DNA of 64,000 bases from the NCBI GenBank assembly GCA_030490835.1, contig CM059977.1, forward strand, positions 17,155,335-17,219,334. The letters are read 5' to 3'. Source of the DNA: Annona cherimola. Its lineage: Eukaryota; Streptophyta; Magnoliopsida; Magnoliales; Annonaceae. Below are positions 25,374-35,534 of this stretch, in pieces. The notes beneath the pieces were generated by a model. It had not been told where the DNA came from. It made no database searches and saw only the letters and a program-made list of their open reading frames with translations. The position numbers and the translations under genes are program-made. Within the stretch, counting starts at the first letter, position 1; every line of letters starts with the position of its first letter.

Positions 25374-25714
25374 TCTGGTTTAGGGAATGAACAAGGTATT
25401 TATCTTTCCAATGTGCATGTTTATGTGATTTCTTATTATGCTAAATTTGTTATCCTGATTTAATCTTTGTATTGCAGCTTAGCATTATTACAAGGACCAT
25501 GAAGAGGGATAATTGTTGGAGGGATCGTCGGACTTTAAGCAACATCGAAAAAGAGTTGAAGCATGAAGTAGACACTTCAATTACTCTAATATATGTTTGT
25601 TATTGTGAATTTCTGTACTTTGTATAAGAGTTGACTCTGTAAAATTGATGACGGATGACTTAATTTTATAGACTCTTTGTTTGTTGATGTAGTGTTGTGC
25701 ATGTAAGGTATAAG

Positions 25715-26745
25715 ATACAACTTAATACGCATGTGGTATTCATAATCGACATGCGGATTTTCGAGTCGGAGAGATCTGAAGGTCTGTATATCCTGTCCAT
25801 TTTATAATACGCACACTGTTTTCATAATACGCATGCGGAATTTCGAGTCGGAGAGATCTGAAGGCCTGTATGTCCTGTATATTTTATAATCCGCACGCTG
25901 TTTTCGTAATACGCATGCGGAATTTCGAGTCAGAGAGATCTGAAGGCCTGTATGTCCTGTATATTTTATAATCCGCATGCTGTTTTCATAATACGCATGC
26001 GGAATTTCGAGTCAGAGAGATCTGAAGGTCTGTATATCCTGTCCATTTTATAATACGCACGCTGTTTTCATAATACGCATGCGGAATTTCGAGTCGAAAA
26101 GATCTGAAGGCCTGTATGTCCTGTATATTTTATAATCCGCACGCTGTTTTCGTAATACGCATGCGGAATTTCGAGTCAGAGAGATCTGAAGGCCTGTATA
26201 TCCTGTCCATTTTATAATACGCACGCTGTTTTCATAATACGCATGCGGAATTTCGAGTCGAAAAGATCTGAAGGCCTGTATGTCCTGTATATTTTATAAT
26301 CCGCACGCTGTTTTCGTAATACGCATGCGGAATTTCGAGTCAGAGAGTTCTGAAGATCTGTATATCCTGTCCATTTTATAATACGCATGCTGTTTTCAGA
26401 ATACGCATGCTGAATTTCGAGTCAGAGAGATCTGAAGGTCTGTATATCCTGTCCATTTTATAATCCGCATGCGGTTTTCATAATCCGCATGCTGATTTTC
26501 GAGTCAGAGAGTTCTGAAGGTCTGTATGTCCTATATATTTTATAATCCGCATGCGGTTTTCATAATCCGCATGCTGATTTTCGAGTCAGAGAGATCTGAA
26601 GGTCTGTATATCCTGTCCATTTTATAATACGCACGCTGTTTTCACAATACGCATGCTGATTCTCGAGTCAGAGAGATCTGAAGGTCTGTATATCCTATCC
26701 ATTTTATAATACGCACGCTGTTTTCATAATACGCATGGAGGCCGC
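25715..26745. repeat. Central tandem array, 12 x ~82 bp, between the MULE's convergent genes
   Basis: The landmark TCGAGTC (TCGAGTCA/G) recurs at 25761, 25842, 25925, 26007, 26089, 26171, 26253, 26335, 26417, 26499, 26581 and 26663, a spacing of 81-83 bp. Each unit has a (C/A)CGCATGC(G/T)G palindrome, TTTCGAGTC, then AGAGATCTGAAGG and CTGTATATCCTGT. Odd and even units alternate between two variants over part of the array (TGTATGTCCTGTATATTTTA against TGTATATCCTGTCCATTTTA). There are no unrelated spacers, so it is not CRISPR-like. It lies between the stops of the two convergent genes and could serve as a shared terminator or as transposase binding sites. Confidence 0.93.
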
Positions 26746-26956
26746 ATACTGATTCTCAGGTATGAAAAAATTTGGGGGTACCTGAAGCAATCCATTCAAC
26801 AACATATATACTCGATTAACATTTCTGTCATTCATTCAATGATTGCATTTGAGTCCAGTAGTTTATAAAACACACTACCATGCTAAAGTTATATATCAGC
26901 ATCAAAATATATAATGTGCCCAAAAAAATTGTAAGCATGCGACAAATATCATAGAT

Positions 26957-29197
26957 CTAAACGCCATGATCTCTAGCACCGTCATTTGCACCATCATTTC
27001 CTGAGTGTCTGCATCTCGTCTCCTCTAAGCGAGTCTCTAGAACGTCCATGCGTTGTCGCATGTGTTCGACCTCTCTAATCAATCTTTCAATACTACCTGT
27101 AAGAAACATGGTATGTCTTGTCATTTGTAGCACATGTTCACCTGTTAGGACATTAGAGGGTGGGGAAGGTGCCGGTAAAGGGGGGAAGGGGAAAACAGTT
27201 GGATCATAGAATGGAGCACTAGGTTGGCCAACTTCGGGAAGAAGATCAGCAAAAGATGGAGATGAAGTAGTAGGATGGGCAAACGAGAAAGCTGACTGCG
27301 ATGCAGGTGGATGCTGACCCATACCACTAGGTGAATGCGAATGTACTGTCGTTGGAGTATCTACCACACCAGTAGGAGTATATGTTGACATAACGAAATG
27401 ACTGGAAGATGGTGGGCTTAGAACTGGTGTGGAGATGACAGAAGTGGAAGTGGATGGCTTGATTGATTGTGACATGAATGAAGCAATTTGCTTCAGGATA
27501 TCTTCCCGAAACTGCAGCAACTGTGAAGACAGATCTGGGTGAGCTTGCGTAGAAGCAGCTTCTTGGCTCTTTCCTTTCATGTCTGGAAGTGATTGCTCAT
27601 GATCTCTTATATTCCGCACATCTCCTTGTCGCCGTCCCGTATCCTCAGCCTCAGCCTCATCTTCTTCATCTTCACTTGAAACCTCAACCTCATGCCTTGG
27701 TTTCCACTCCTGTTCCTGTTCATCAAATAAATAACCCAATCTAGTCAACATAGATGCATCAATCGTGTCAGCTTCTTTGTACTTTTGGTGCTCCTCTCCA
27801 CTGAGATCAACGCCATGATATTCTAGGATTCTTGTTATAATCATTCCATATGACAAAGATCCATTCTTCCTAGCACGACTCTTATTCATATGTTGGAATA
27901 TGTGGTAGGCGAAGTTGAAACGGTTGCCTCTTGCATGAGCATACAGCAAGTGTGCATCGTGGGCTGTCACCTCTGTATAAGATCCACTCCTCGGGAATAA
28001 GTGGTATACAGAAACATAATGGAGAAGTTTCAAGTCCACAGATTTCAACTGAGTAGATGACACTCTTTCAGCTCCCACCTTTGGATTTTTGCAAACCTCG
28101 GAAAATACTTCCTGTTTCTTCTCTACAAAACCTGTATACATCACAGGATCATAAGGGATCCCAAAAACCTTCTCCAACATCATTGGACTGATTTCTATTT
28201 CTACACCCTTTACATGTGTAAAACCATCAGCACCCCAGCTAGAATAAAAGTGTCTCACAAGGACTGGATAAATGTGGCACTCAACATTAGAAAATGGAGC
28301 AATTCCGTGTCCATGCAACCATTTGGCGAAGGAGAAATCAGCAAACTCATCTATTAGAAATCTCCTTGACTTGACCAAGGGTCGATCTTCAAATTTCCTG
28401 AAGTAGATTTCCTCATCCACAGCACGATGAAAATATTTGGATGGGTAGCCATACACTTTGGGTGTTGTCGTTCTTTTTTTCTTAGGTGCTTCCTCTGCCT
28501 TCCTTTTTTTTTGGTTGCCCTTTTTAGATGTTGTATATGCTTCATCTCCTTTTTCCTCATCAACTGTAGTGTCTTCCACAGCAGTCTCATTTACTTTTCG
28601 TTTCCCCCTTCTGGTAGCTGCCTCATCTGCTGCTTTTTCTTTTCCTTTTTTAACGATGGCGACAACCTCACTTGCCACGGTTGCATCCTCGGCCTCTTTA
28701 GGTTTCGGTTTGCTCTTTGTAGTTGCTGCCTCCTCCTCTAGATCTTCTTCCTCATTTGCTTCATCAACTTTTGTATCTTCCACAACAGTCTCTATTACTT
28801 TCCGTTTCCCCCTTCTGGTAGCTGCCTGTCCTGCCGCTTTTTCTTTTCCTTTCTTAACGACGGCCACTACCTCACTTGCCAAGGTTGCATCCTCGGCGTC
28901 TTTAGATTTTTTTTTGCCCTTTCTAGTTTCTGTGTCTTCTTCTTCCTCATTCCCTTCATCAACTATAGTGTGTTCTACGACAGTTTCCATTACTTTCTGT
29001 TTCCCCCTTCTGGTAGCTGCCTCTCCTGCCACTTTTTCTTTTCCTTTCTTGACGACGACCACTGCCTCACTTGTTGTGGTTGCATCCTCATTGATTTTTG
29101 TGATTTTCCTTTTTTCTTGTTTGGTTGCTACTTCTTCGGCTACATTTGCTGCTTCTTTCACATTTTTTCCCTTTCCTTTGCCCTTTGTCCCTGCCAT
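26957..29197 (-). CDS. Second MULE gene: 746-aa NLS-rich protein with a plant-transposon-type domain
   Basis: One uninterrupted ORF on the - strand. Residues 1-250 hold three ~65-aa repeats (starting near 38, 102 and 170) of the pattern EDAT..SEVV..VKKGKEK, ATRRGKRKV, ETVVED, giving many basic nuclear-localisation-like clusters alternating with acidic tracts. Residues 256-490 form a globular part (YFRKFEDRPLVKSRRFLIDE.., YPVLVRHFYSSWG, GVEIEISPMMLEKVFGIPYD) resembling the plant family annotated as putative plant transposon protein. An acidic stretch, a Ser/Pro-rich linker and a short coiled coil (about 690-735, IERLIREVEHMRQRMDVLET) follow. A TTTCAG acceptor ends 7 bases before the ATG, implying a leader intron. 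Its position and convergent orientation match mudrB in MuDR, but I see no sequence likeness to mudrB. Function is unknown; accessory nuclear factor for transposition is my inference. Confidence 0.8.
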   Translation of the reverse strand: MAGTKGKGKGKNVKEAANVAEEVATKQEKRKITKINEDATTTSEAVVVVKKGKEKVAGEAATRRGKQKVMETVVEHTIVDEGNEEEEDTETRKGKKKSKDAEDATLASEVVAVVKKGKEKAAGQAATRRGKRKVIETVVEDTKVDEANEEEDLEEEAATTKSKPKPKEAEDATVASEVVAIVKKGKEKAADEAATRRGKRKVNETAVEDTTVDEEKGDEAYTTSKKGNQKKRKAEEAPKKKRTTTPKVYGYPSKYFHRAVDEEIYFRKFEDRPLVKSRRFLIDEFADFSFAKWLHGHGIAPFSNVECHIYPVLVRHFYSSWGADGFTHVKGVEIEISPMMLEKVFGIPYDPVMYTGFVEKKQEVFSEVCKNPKVGAERVSSTQLKSVDLKLLHYVSVYHLFPRSGSYTEVTAHDAHLLYAHARGNRFNFAYHIFQHMNKSRARKNGSLSYGMIITRILEYHGVDLSGEEHQKYKEADTIDASMLTRLGYLFDEQEQEWKPRHEVEVSSEDEEDEAEAEDTGRRQGDVRNIRDHEQSLPDMKGKSQEAASTQAHPDLSSQLLQFREDILKQIASFMSQSIKPSTSTSVISTPVLSPPSSSHFVMSTYTPTGVVDTPTTVHSHSPSGMGQHPPASQSAFSFAHPTTSSPSFADLLPEVGQPSAPFYDPTVFPFPPLPAPSPPSNVLTGEHVLQMTRHTMFLTGSIERLIREVEHMRQRMDVLETRLEETRCRHSGNDGANDGARDHGV

Positions 29198-29204
29198 TTA
29201 ACTT

Positions 29205-32200
29205 CTGAAATGAAAACATCTAAACGTTAAAAAAATGACATTTCGCATATGCATGTGAAGTGGAAACGAGAAATCAAGTGAAGTTGACACATTGCATGTG
29301 CATGTTGTAAGCTATAGGCTGATTTCATGGAATATAGTATTCTGAAACCTACAAAATGATTAATTGTGTTGATAGAGAAAGCAAATGTGATTTCTTCTGT
29401 TTGTCAAATCCGCATACTGATTTCAGAGGCATATGATTTCTTAAAATGCATACTACCTTAGAATTAGCATGCGAAATATAATCAGCAAGAACGTAAAGAA
29501 GGAATGTCACCAATCAGAAACAGTATGCGGAATATGAAATTAATATGCAGATTATGCCACACTTGAGACGTGATTCGTGGAATTCAAATTCAATGTGGAT
29601 AGTGAAAATAGCATGACGAATTTGCTAAAGTCAGTAGATATTTGAAAATAGCATGCAGAATCTATCACAGAACAGGAATGTGAATCTGGGTTGTCATAAA
29701 ATACGCATGCGAAATATAAAATACGCATGCGGAATCTGTCACAGAGCATGAATGTGAACTACGGCTGTCACTGAATCTGTCACAGAGCATGAATGTGAAC
29801 TACGGCTGTTACTAACTCAGAATTAGCATGCAGATAATTCTATCACAAGGAGTACGAATGTGAATAAGAGTTGTCACTAACTTCGAATCAACATGCGGAA
29901 TACAGAAGTAGCGTGTGGATTCTGGCATAGAGAGCAAGAATATGAACAAGGATTATTACTGACTCAAAATCAGAATGAGAAATATGAAATTAGCATGTGG
30001 ATTATATCATAAAAAACAGTATGTGGATAAGGGTTGCCAGTAATTCAGAATTAGCATGTAGACTCTTAACATTAACATGTGAATTCTGCATTCTGCTACT
30101 CTACCTAATTCTGCAGAAGACATGTTTTCAAATTCCAGCATCGTAAAAACCAGCACCTTTTTCTTCTAGATCAATATTCAAAGTCCTGTAGCTTCTTATT
30201 TCATTTTCACACAAGTTTGTCATCTTATGAGAATAAAGTTCATGCCATTTTCTTACATCTTTGCGTTCATACAAAATGAATAAGTATATAAAGGAGTAAC
30301 TGTGCTCATCAAGCAACTCTTCCACTCACATTCATTTGTCCAATATACTGGGCAAAGCACAGAGGAGATAGATGAGGGAGGGGTGGAGAGAAGTCTGTTT
30401 CAAAATTTATGCATGGGAGCTTATAGACTAGAGCACATACTAGGTTGGAGAATGATTTGAACAGAGAGAACCTGATTACTGGATTCTTGCAACTATGAAA
30501 TATGAACCCCTCATCTGAACACAATAGAAAAGAGTAATTGTTCTCACTCTATTTTTACTCTGAACTGGAGATAAGGGTCATATTCCTGATGAGATGATAT
30601 TCCAACCAAAAGCCGACTATGAATCTTCACAATATGATAGATGATATGTACATAAAAAAATGATTCCATATTCGAAAGGAGTGACTCTTCAAGTTCTAGT
30701 AATGGTCAATTATTTAGTTTTGTCTATATATATGGGAGAGGTTAGGCAAAAGCATGGATGTCATCTCTCCATCATGAACTGTTTGGTCATAAATGAAATT
30801 TTCTTCAGAAGTCACATGACAAGATACTTGCATTTGTTACCTTTGACTAGGAATAAAATAAAACTAACAGTTTCTATCAACAAGTTGGAGGCATGTCTTA
30901 GCTAAGGCATAGTTGGTTGCTGAAATCAAATGATAGTGATAACTTTGGAAATTCAGAACAAGAGTTCCACATCCGTATTTTACAGAAGAGTATGAGGAAT
31001 TCTAGCTATGAATACATTAATGGAATATCCACAAACTTGTAACTTTTACTGGAAAAAAAGGAGGAAAGGAGACCTGTAACTTGGAAGTACTCTTTAGACT
31101 AATGTATAATAGAAATACAGAACTGATGACTATCAAACAGTGAATCAAGCAACTCCTTTACAACTGTCAGTACTGAAGAGCTACAAATGAAATGGTTACC
31201 ATCATTCAACCAAATTGCAACCAACAAACATCAAACCATGATTGATGTGTCATCATCATCATTAAAATTTATTTCCCACCCATATGGGATCAGCTGATGA
31301 ATTTTTTTATGACATTCTTATTAATCTATGCAACAACATCATTAAAATTTTGTTTAAAGGTTATTTAATCCAGCTGGTTCAAGCAGTTCATCCTTTTTGT
31401 ACAGTTAAGTAACCATTTTATAGCAAGCAAAATGGGCCAACAACTCTCTGTTAGAATGGTCTGAACCAACTGATTCAGCCCAACTCTGAAATGTTGGTGG
31501 AAAGTTGTTTGTAGCGTTTCCTTATTTTCTCTAGCGTTTCCTCCAATCCGCATCCATTTTTTCCTGCGAAGAACAACTTAGGAAAGTTGTATGTTTTAGT
31601 TGAGCAAGGCTAGGTAGATTACACACTAATTTAGAATTTGCATGCGGAATATAAAATACGCAAGGCTCGTAGGTTAAACGTGCCTATGCATTGTCATTTT
31701 GTAGTAGCAAAGCAAATATTCTTCCACTCCCACTAATGACCTTTAAGATAAAAGTTTGATTAGCAACTACAATCAGGTTTGTTGGATTGGCATAGTGTGG
31801 GAGAAAGGTAAAGCAACCACAGTTTATAGGAATGAATGAAGCGGTAGAAATTACGTAACAAGAACCAACTTTCAAAGTGCCAGAGGGAGAATGCTCAATC
31901 AGGATCAATGATCAGCTGAGGTCAAAAAGCTCCAGATCAGTCAGTCAGGTAAGATGATATACATACTAATTCATTCCAAAAGACATCAGGCTGTTTAGGT
32001 AAGATGATATGCAAATTAGTTCATTCCAAAAGACACAATGAAAAATAGTGCAACAAAGCTAGGATTAGAAGGATACAAAAATTATGTCTAGCTGGATGGG
32101 AGGATTAGCATTAACAGCTATCATGCTCTAAGGTGAATCCGCCAAAGACTTCAATGAGTAACTACACGCACTCCTTCTGTGTGTGTGTGCATGCACTATG

Positions 32201-32880
32201 AGAAGACACATAACAAGGAATGCTCATCTCTCTCTATGTATGCACATGATATAGGGTGCGTGTCCCTATGAGAAGACACAAAAGGGAGTGTTCTCTCTCT
32301 CTATGTATGCACATGATATAGGGTGCGTGTCCCTATGAAATTGGACGGCTGATCTGGCAGGCCGGTATGGCAGAAGATTTGAATTAGGAGTTGGACTTTG
32401 ACTCATGCTCGCCGTAAATGCGAGGAATTGGGGCATTGATGGGGGAATTGAAGTGGCAACAGCTAGCTAGCCAAGTCATTGCATCTGCATGCTGGGGGCG
32501 ATTGAGGGGCCTGTGGTTTGGTTTGGTGCCTTCTCCGTGAGGATAAGAGCTCAATTTATCCGAATTAACATTAACATGTGAATTCTGCATAGCTGATACG
32601 TATGTGACATATGATACTAGCATATAAACAAGCAAAAAATCATGCAAACAACCTGTTCAACCCCACGTATAATAATTTTAGAAAATTTGATTCATTAATA
32701 ATGGCTAAACAAATGGATTTTGGAAATCTACTTCTTGAACTAAATAGAGTCCAGCTTAAATTTGTCATTGGTTCAATAGAGAAGGTCAAACATTTACATT
32801 TATTCGTAGTACAAAATCAATTTTGAAACAAGTAGATTTAAAGTTCTCATTCAATCAAAATGTAAACTTATTTAATTTTT
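29205..32880 (-). other. Upstream/interior region of the MULE, no further gene
   Basis: No convincing ORF in 3.7 kb. About 29420-30100 is a degenerate array in which AGCATGCRGA/AATATG blocks alternate with ATCACAGAGCA..AATGTGAA; two near-identical 41-bp units lie at 29732 and 29773. CGCATGCG-like sites also occur near 29702, 29721 and 31640. Further local duplications: 31948-32040 (2 x 48 bp) and 32192-32333 (2 x ~65 bp with CTCTCTCTATGTATGCACAT). The region is probably the promoter side or a long leader intron of the - strand gene. Confidence 0.5.
31249..31345 (-). mobile_element. RTE-type LINE 3'-end relic inside the MULE
   Basis: TCATCATCATCATT followed by TTTCCCACCCATATGGGATC and GACATTCTTATTAATC parallels the 3' tail of the RTE element at 61250 (CATCATCATCATCATAAGCC, TTTCCCACCTATGTGGGGTC). 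A short, decayed, 5'-truncated insertion. Confidence 0.55.
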
Positions 32881-32884
32881 CAAA

Positions 32885-34139
32885 TCCGCATACGGATTAA
32901 GAATCCGTATGCGGATTTTTGCGTCAGATACATGCGGATGGGAGGTATTTTGCTGCACAGATATAATACGCATGCGGATTCAGAATCCGCATGCGGATTT
33001 TCGCGTCAGATACATGCGGATGGGAGGTATTTTGCTGCACAGATATAATACGCATGCGGATTTTCGAGTCCGATGGGAGGTATTTTGCTGCACAGATATA
33101 ATACGCATGCGGATTCAGAATCCGCATGCGGATTTTCGAGTCCGATGGGAGGTATTTTGCTGCACAGATATAATCCGCATGTGGATTTTCGAGTCCGATG
33201 GGAGGTATTTTGCTGCACAGATATAATCCGCATGTGAATTTTCGAGTCCGATGGGAGGTATTTTGCTGCACAGATATAATCCGCATGCGGATTCAGAATC
33301 CGCATGCGGATTTTCAAGTCCGATGGGAGGTATTTTGCTGCACAAATATAATCCGCATGCAGATTTTCGGAGAAGACGACATAAAAAAGGTTTAAATTCC
33401 AGTTCGGCAAGCTATCCACCAAAAAACAGAAATTATTTGCATTCAGTAATTAAAGCATTAACAAGATTGCAACAAACCCTCTCCGGAGATGCGAATCGGC
33501 GGATCTGCTGCTCGCTGGAGGCTCGAGCTGATCTGGGGCCGGAGTTGCTGTTGTTACTGGTCACCAACTGGACGAGATGGAGCTGCTACCTGCTGGTCGC
33601 CGGATGGATGGGTGCTACTGCATGCTGGTCGCCGGACAGACGCGTGTTGCTGCTGCGTGTTGCTACCCGTTGGTCGCCGGCCGGACGCGTGCTGTTGCTG
33701 AGAGCGGCTGCCTGCTGGTCGTCGGACGGACAGCTGCTTGCGCCTACGAAGGACGACGGGATTGGGTGGGATTTCGGTCGGTCGGTTGCCGGATTTCGGT
33801 CGGTCGTTGCCGGATTTGCAGGGAAACGAAGGTAGGAGGGAGGAGGGGGCAGCATGGGCGGGATTTGCTGGCCTGCCCCTGCTACGCGATTTAGGTTACG
33901 AGGTGATGAGGAGGGAAGCTTGCGAGAGAGAGGAGTCAATCGCACGGGATTTTGATTTTGGTTTTTGCCTCCGGGCGGGAAAGCACCCAACATAAACCGC
34001 GTGTATTTCGGTCTGCACCTCCTTCGCAACACGCGCTCAAACGTCTCGACGGCACGGATTTTCTCCGCCGAAATCAACGGCTCGATGGGCGGTCTGCACG
34101 GTAGTTTCCGTGCAGACCGAATGCATGAGATTAATTCCC
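32885..34139 (-). repeat. Right terminal inverted region of the MULE with palindrome array
   Basis: The inner part (32885-33370) is an array of about seven units of 53, 72 or 82 bp. Each has one or two CCGCATGCGG-type palindromes, then TTTTCGAGTCCGATGGGAGG or TTTTCGCGTCAGATACATGC and GGTATTTTGCTGCACAGATA. From 33370 the sequence is the inverse of the left end: the leader-like block, 45-bp-type repeats at 33577-33730, about 110 bp private to this side (GGTCGGTCGGTTGCCGG..), and the outer 275-bp TIR ending at 34139. Confidence 0.83.
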
Positions 34140-34141
34140 TA

Positions 34142-35528
34142 CAATGTTATCAGAACCGAACCGGTGATCGAACCGGTAAAGGAACTGTCTGGTTCAAACC
34201 GATTTGACCGGTTAAGCAAAACGGTTTAAACCGATGACGTCAGCATGACATATTTATGATGTTATAAATATTTAATTATTTTTAATTAACATATTGGTAA
34301 AATTATATATATATAACTCCTAAATCTAAATATTAATTATATTTCAAAACTATGCAAACCTTTAAATAATTTTGAAACTAAATAAATATATAAAGTTATA
34401 ATTAAAAATATTAACTAATTATGTGAGCTCTTAGCCTATTGATAATTTTCATTTTATCTAATACTTTCATATTTTAAAGTATTTAAAATTGTATTTATAA
34501 TATATTTCATATGAAAATTGTTCCAAAAATATACTTTTGAGATTTGGTGAGATTTTGTAAGTTTTTAAGAGATTTAATGGCCGTATTTTATTTTTTGGGG
34601 AACGCATGTGCACAAACAAAAGTATGCTAGTGGAGCACCAAACTTGGTGCTCCATCACCTTCCTTTTCCCGTTTCCCCCATGGACGGCTAACCCACCTTC
34701 AGTAGCAATCTCGGATCCGGTTCCAACAAGTAGATTTTAGTAAATCAGAGCCGTCCAAATTTAGGATAGTGAGAAACCTTGAAGTCCGGTGACAAAATCT
34801 TGATAGCAGAAGACAAGATGCGGAACAGAGGAAGACTGCACGCACTGCTGATGCCTTGAGGAAGATGAGATTGAACCAAATTTGGGTCGAATGCACTGCT
34901 GATCTCCGGCGACGAGGAAGACAGCAGTCGCACGCACCGAGCAGATGGACCAGACGAAGAAGACGATCGTAAAAATGGGGAAAGGAAAGTGCTTTGCTTC
35001 CGATTTGGGACTCGGGTGGAAACCTGGCGCCTGAAACCAGATGGGTTTGGTGTTGCCGCCGCTGGAAACCAGATCGCCGGTGCCGTCACCTAGTCCCGAC
35101 GGCCAACCACTGCCTCGTCAACGCCCTGACGACCAGCCGCTGCCCCGACAACAGCATCATCAAAGCCCTTTGCCGGCGTCCTCTCTTGCCGGCGTTCTCT
35201 CCCGATGGGTTTTCCCGCCGCCACGTCGACGCCAGCAGCATTCTTCCAGCACCCCCTTCCAGGCGTCCAGCGGCATATCGCAGCGGCAGCATGATGGGTT
35301 TTAATGGCGGCCGCAAATCTGAAAGTCCCATTACCGGTGCTGCCGCCGCCGCTACTCGTCACGGCTGGATCCAATGTATCCTTATGAGCGTGTTTCCTTT
35401 TATTCGCGAACCGGTCTAACCGGTTCAACGGTTCATGCGGTTTAATACTATCAGACCGAACTGTATGAGATCGAACTGGATGCATGCCCGGTTCCCGGTC
35501 GGTCCGGTCCGGTTTTAACAACACTGAT
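34142..35528. mobile_element. 1.4-kb element with CARTGTT..AACCGG termini and GC-rich cargo
   Basis: The left end CAATGTTATCAGAACCGAAC and the right end (inverse) CAGTGTTGTTAAAACCGGAC match imperfectly over about 23 bp, and both are followed by clusters of AACCGGTT-type motifs. Termini starting CA[A/G]TGTT suggest a hAT-like non-autonomous element, but no 8-bp duplication is visible. The left half is AT-rich. 34690-35380 is GC-rich with CCGCC/GTCGCC repeats and may be captured host DNA. A palindrome GGAGCACCAAACTTGGTGCTCC (split here: GGAGCACCAAA / CTTGGTGCTCC) lies near 34634. The ORFs there are not convincing. It abuts the MULE. Confidence 0.55.
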
Positions 35529-35534
35529 ATATAT

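Larger units (their letters stand above)
21499..34139. mobile_element. Complete 12.6-kb Mutator-like element (MULE) with two convergent genes
   Basis: The left end starts GGGAATTAATCGTGTGCATT and the right end is its inverse (..ATTAATTCCC). About 275 bp of high similarity follows from each end, including the 20-mer AAACTACCGTGCAGAC/GG-type hairpin region, and homology continues discontinuously to about 22760 and 32885. Inside are a FAR1-type MULE transposase on + (23031-25373), a 746-aa NLS-rich protein on - (29197-26957), and a 12 x 82-bp array between their 3' ends. No clean 9-bp target duplication is visible: the left flank is (TA)n and the right flank abuts another element at 34142. The duplication was lost, or the ends come from different copies. 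The arrangement resembles MuDR: two convergent genes and long TIRs that could hold both promoters. Confidence 0.88.

Noticed and set aside
25715..26745. CRISPR-like array
   Set aside because: Contiguous 82-bp units without unique spacers, in a plant transposon.
28458..29201. 247-codon + strand ORF
   Set aside because: It is the complement of the repetitive coding strand of the 746-aa - strand protein; its Ser/Phe/Ala bias is what antisense of Lys/Glu/Ala codons gives.
33006..33835. Several overlapping ORFs of 76-194 codons on both strands
   Set aside because: They come from tandem repeats whose lengths keep a frame open in the right MULE terminus; no protein-family similarity.
21499..34139. 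LTR retrotransposon interpretation of the two long terminal repeats
   Set aside because: The ends are inverted, not direct, and the enzyme encoded is a MULE transposase.
34139..34142. 9-bp target duplication of the MULE
   Set aside because: Bases left of 21499 (TATATCAA) and right of 34139 (TACAATG) do not match, so none is claimed.
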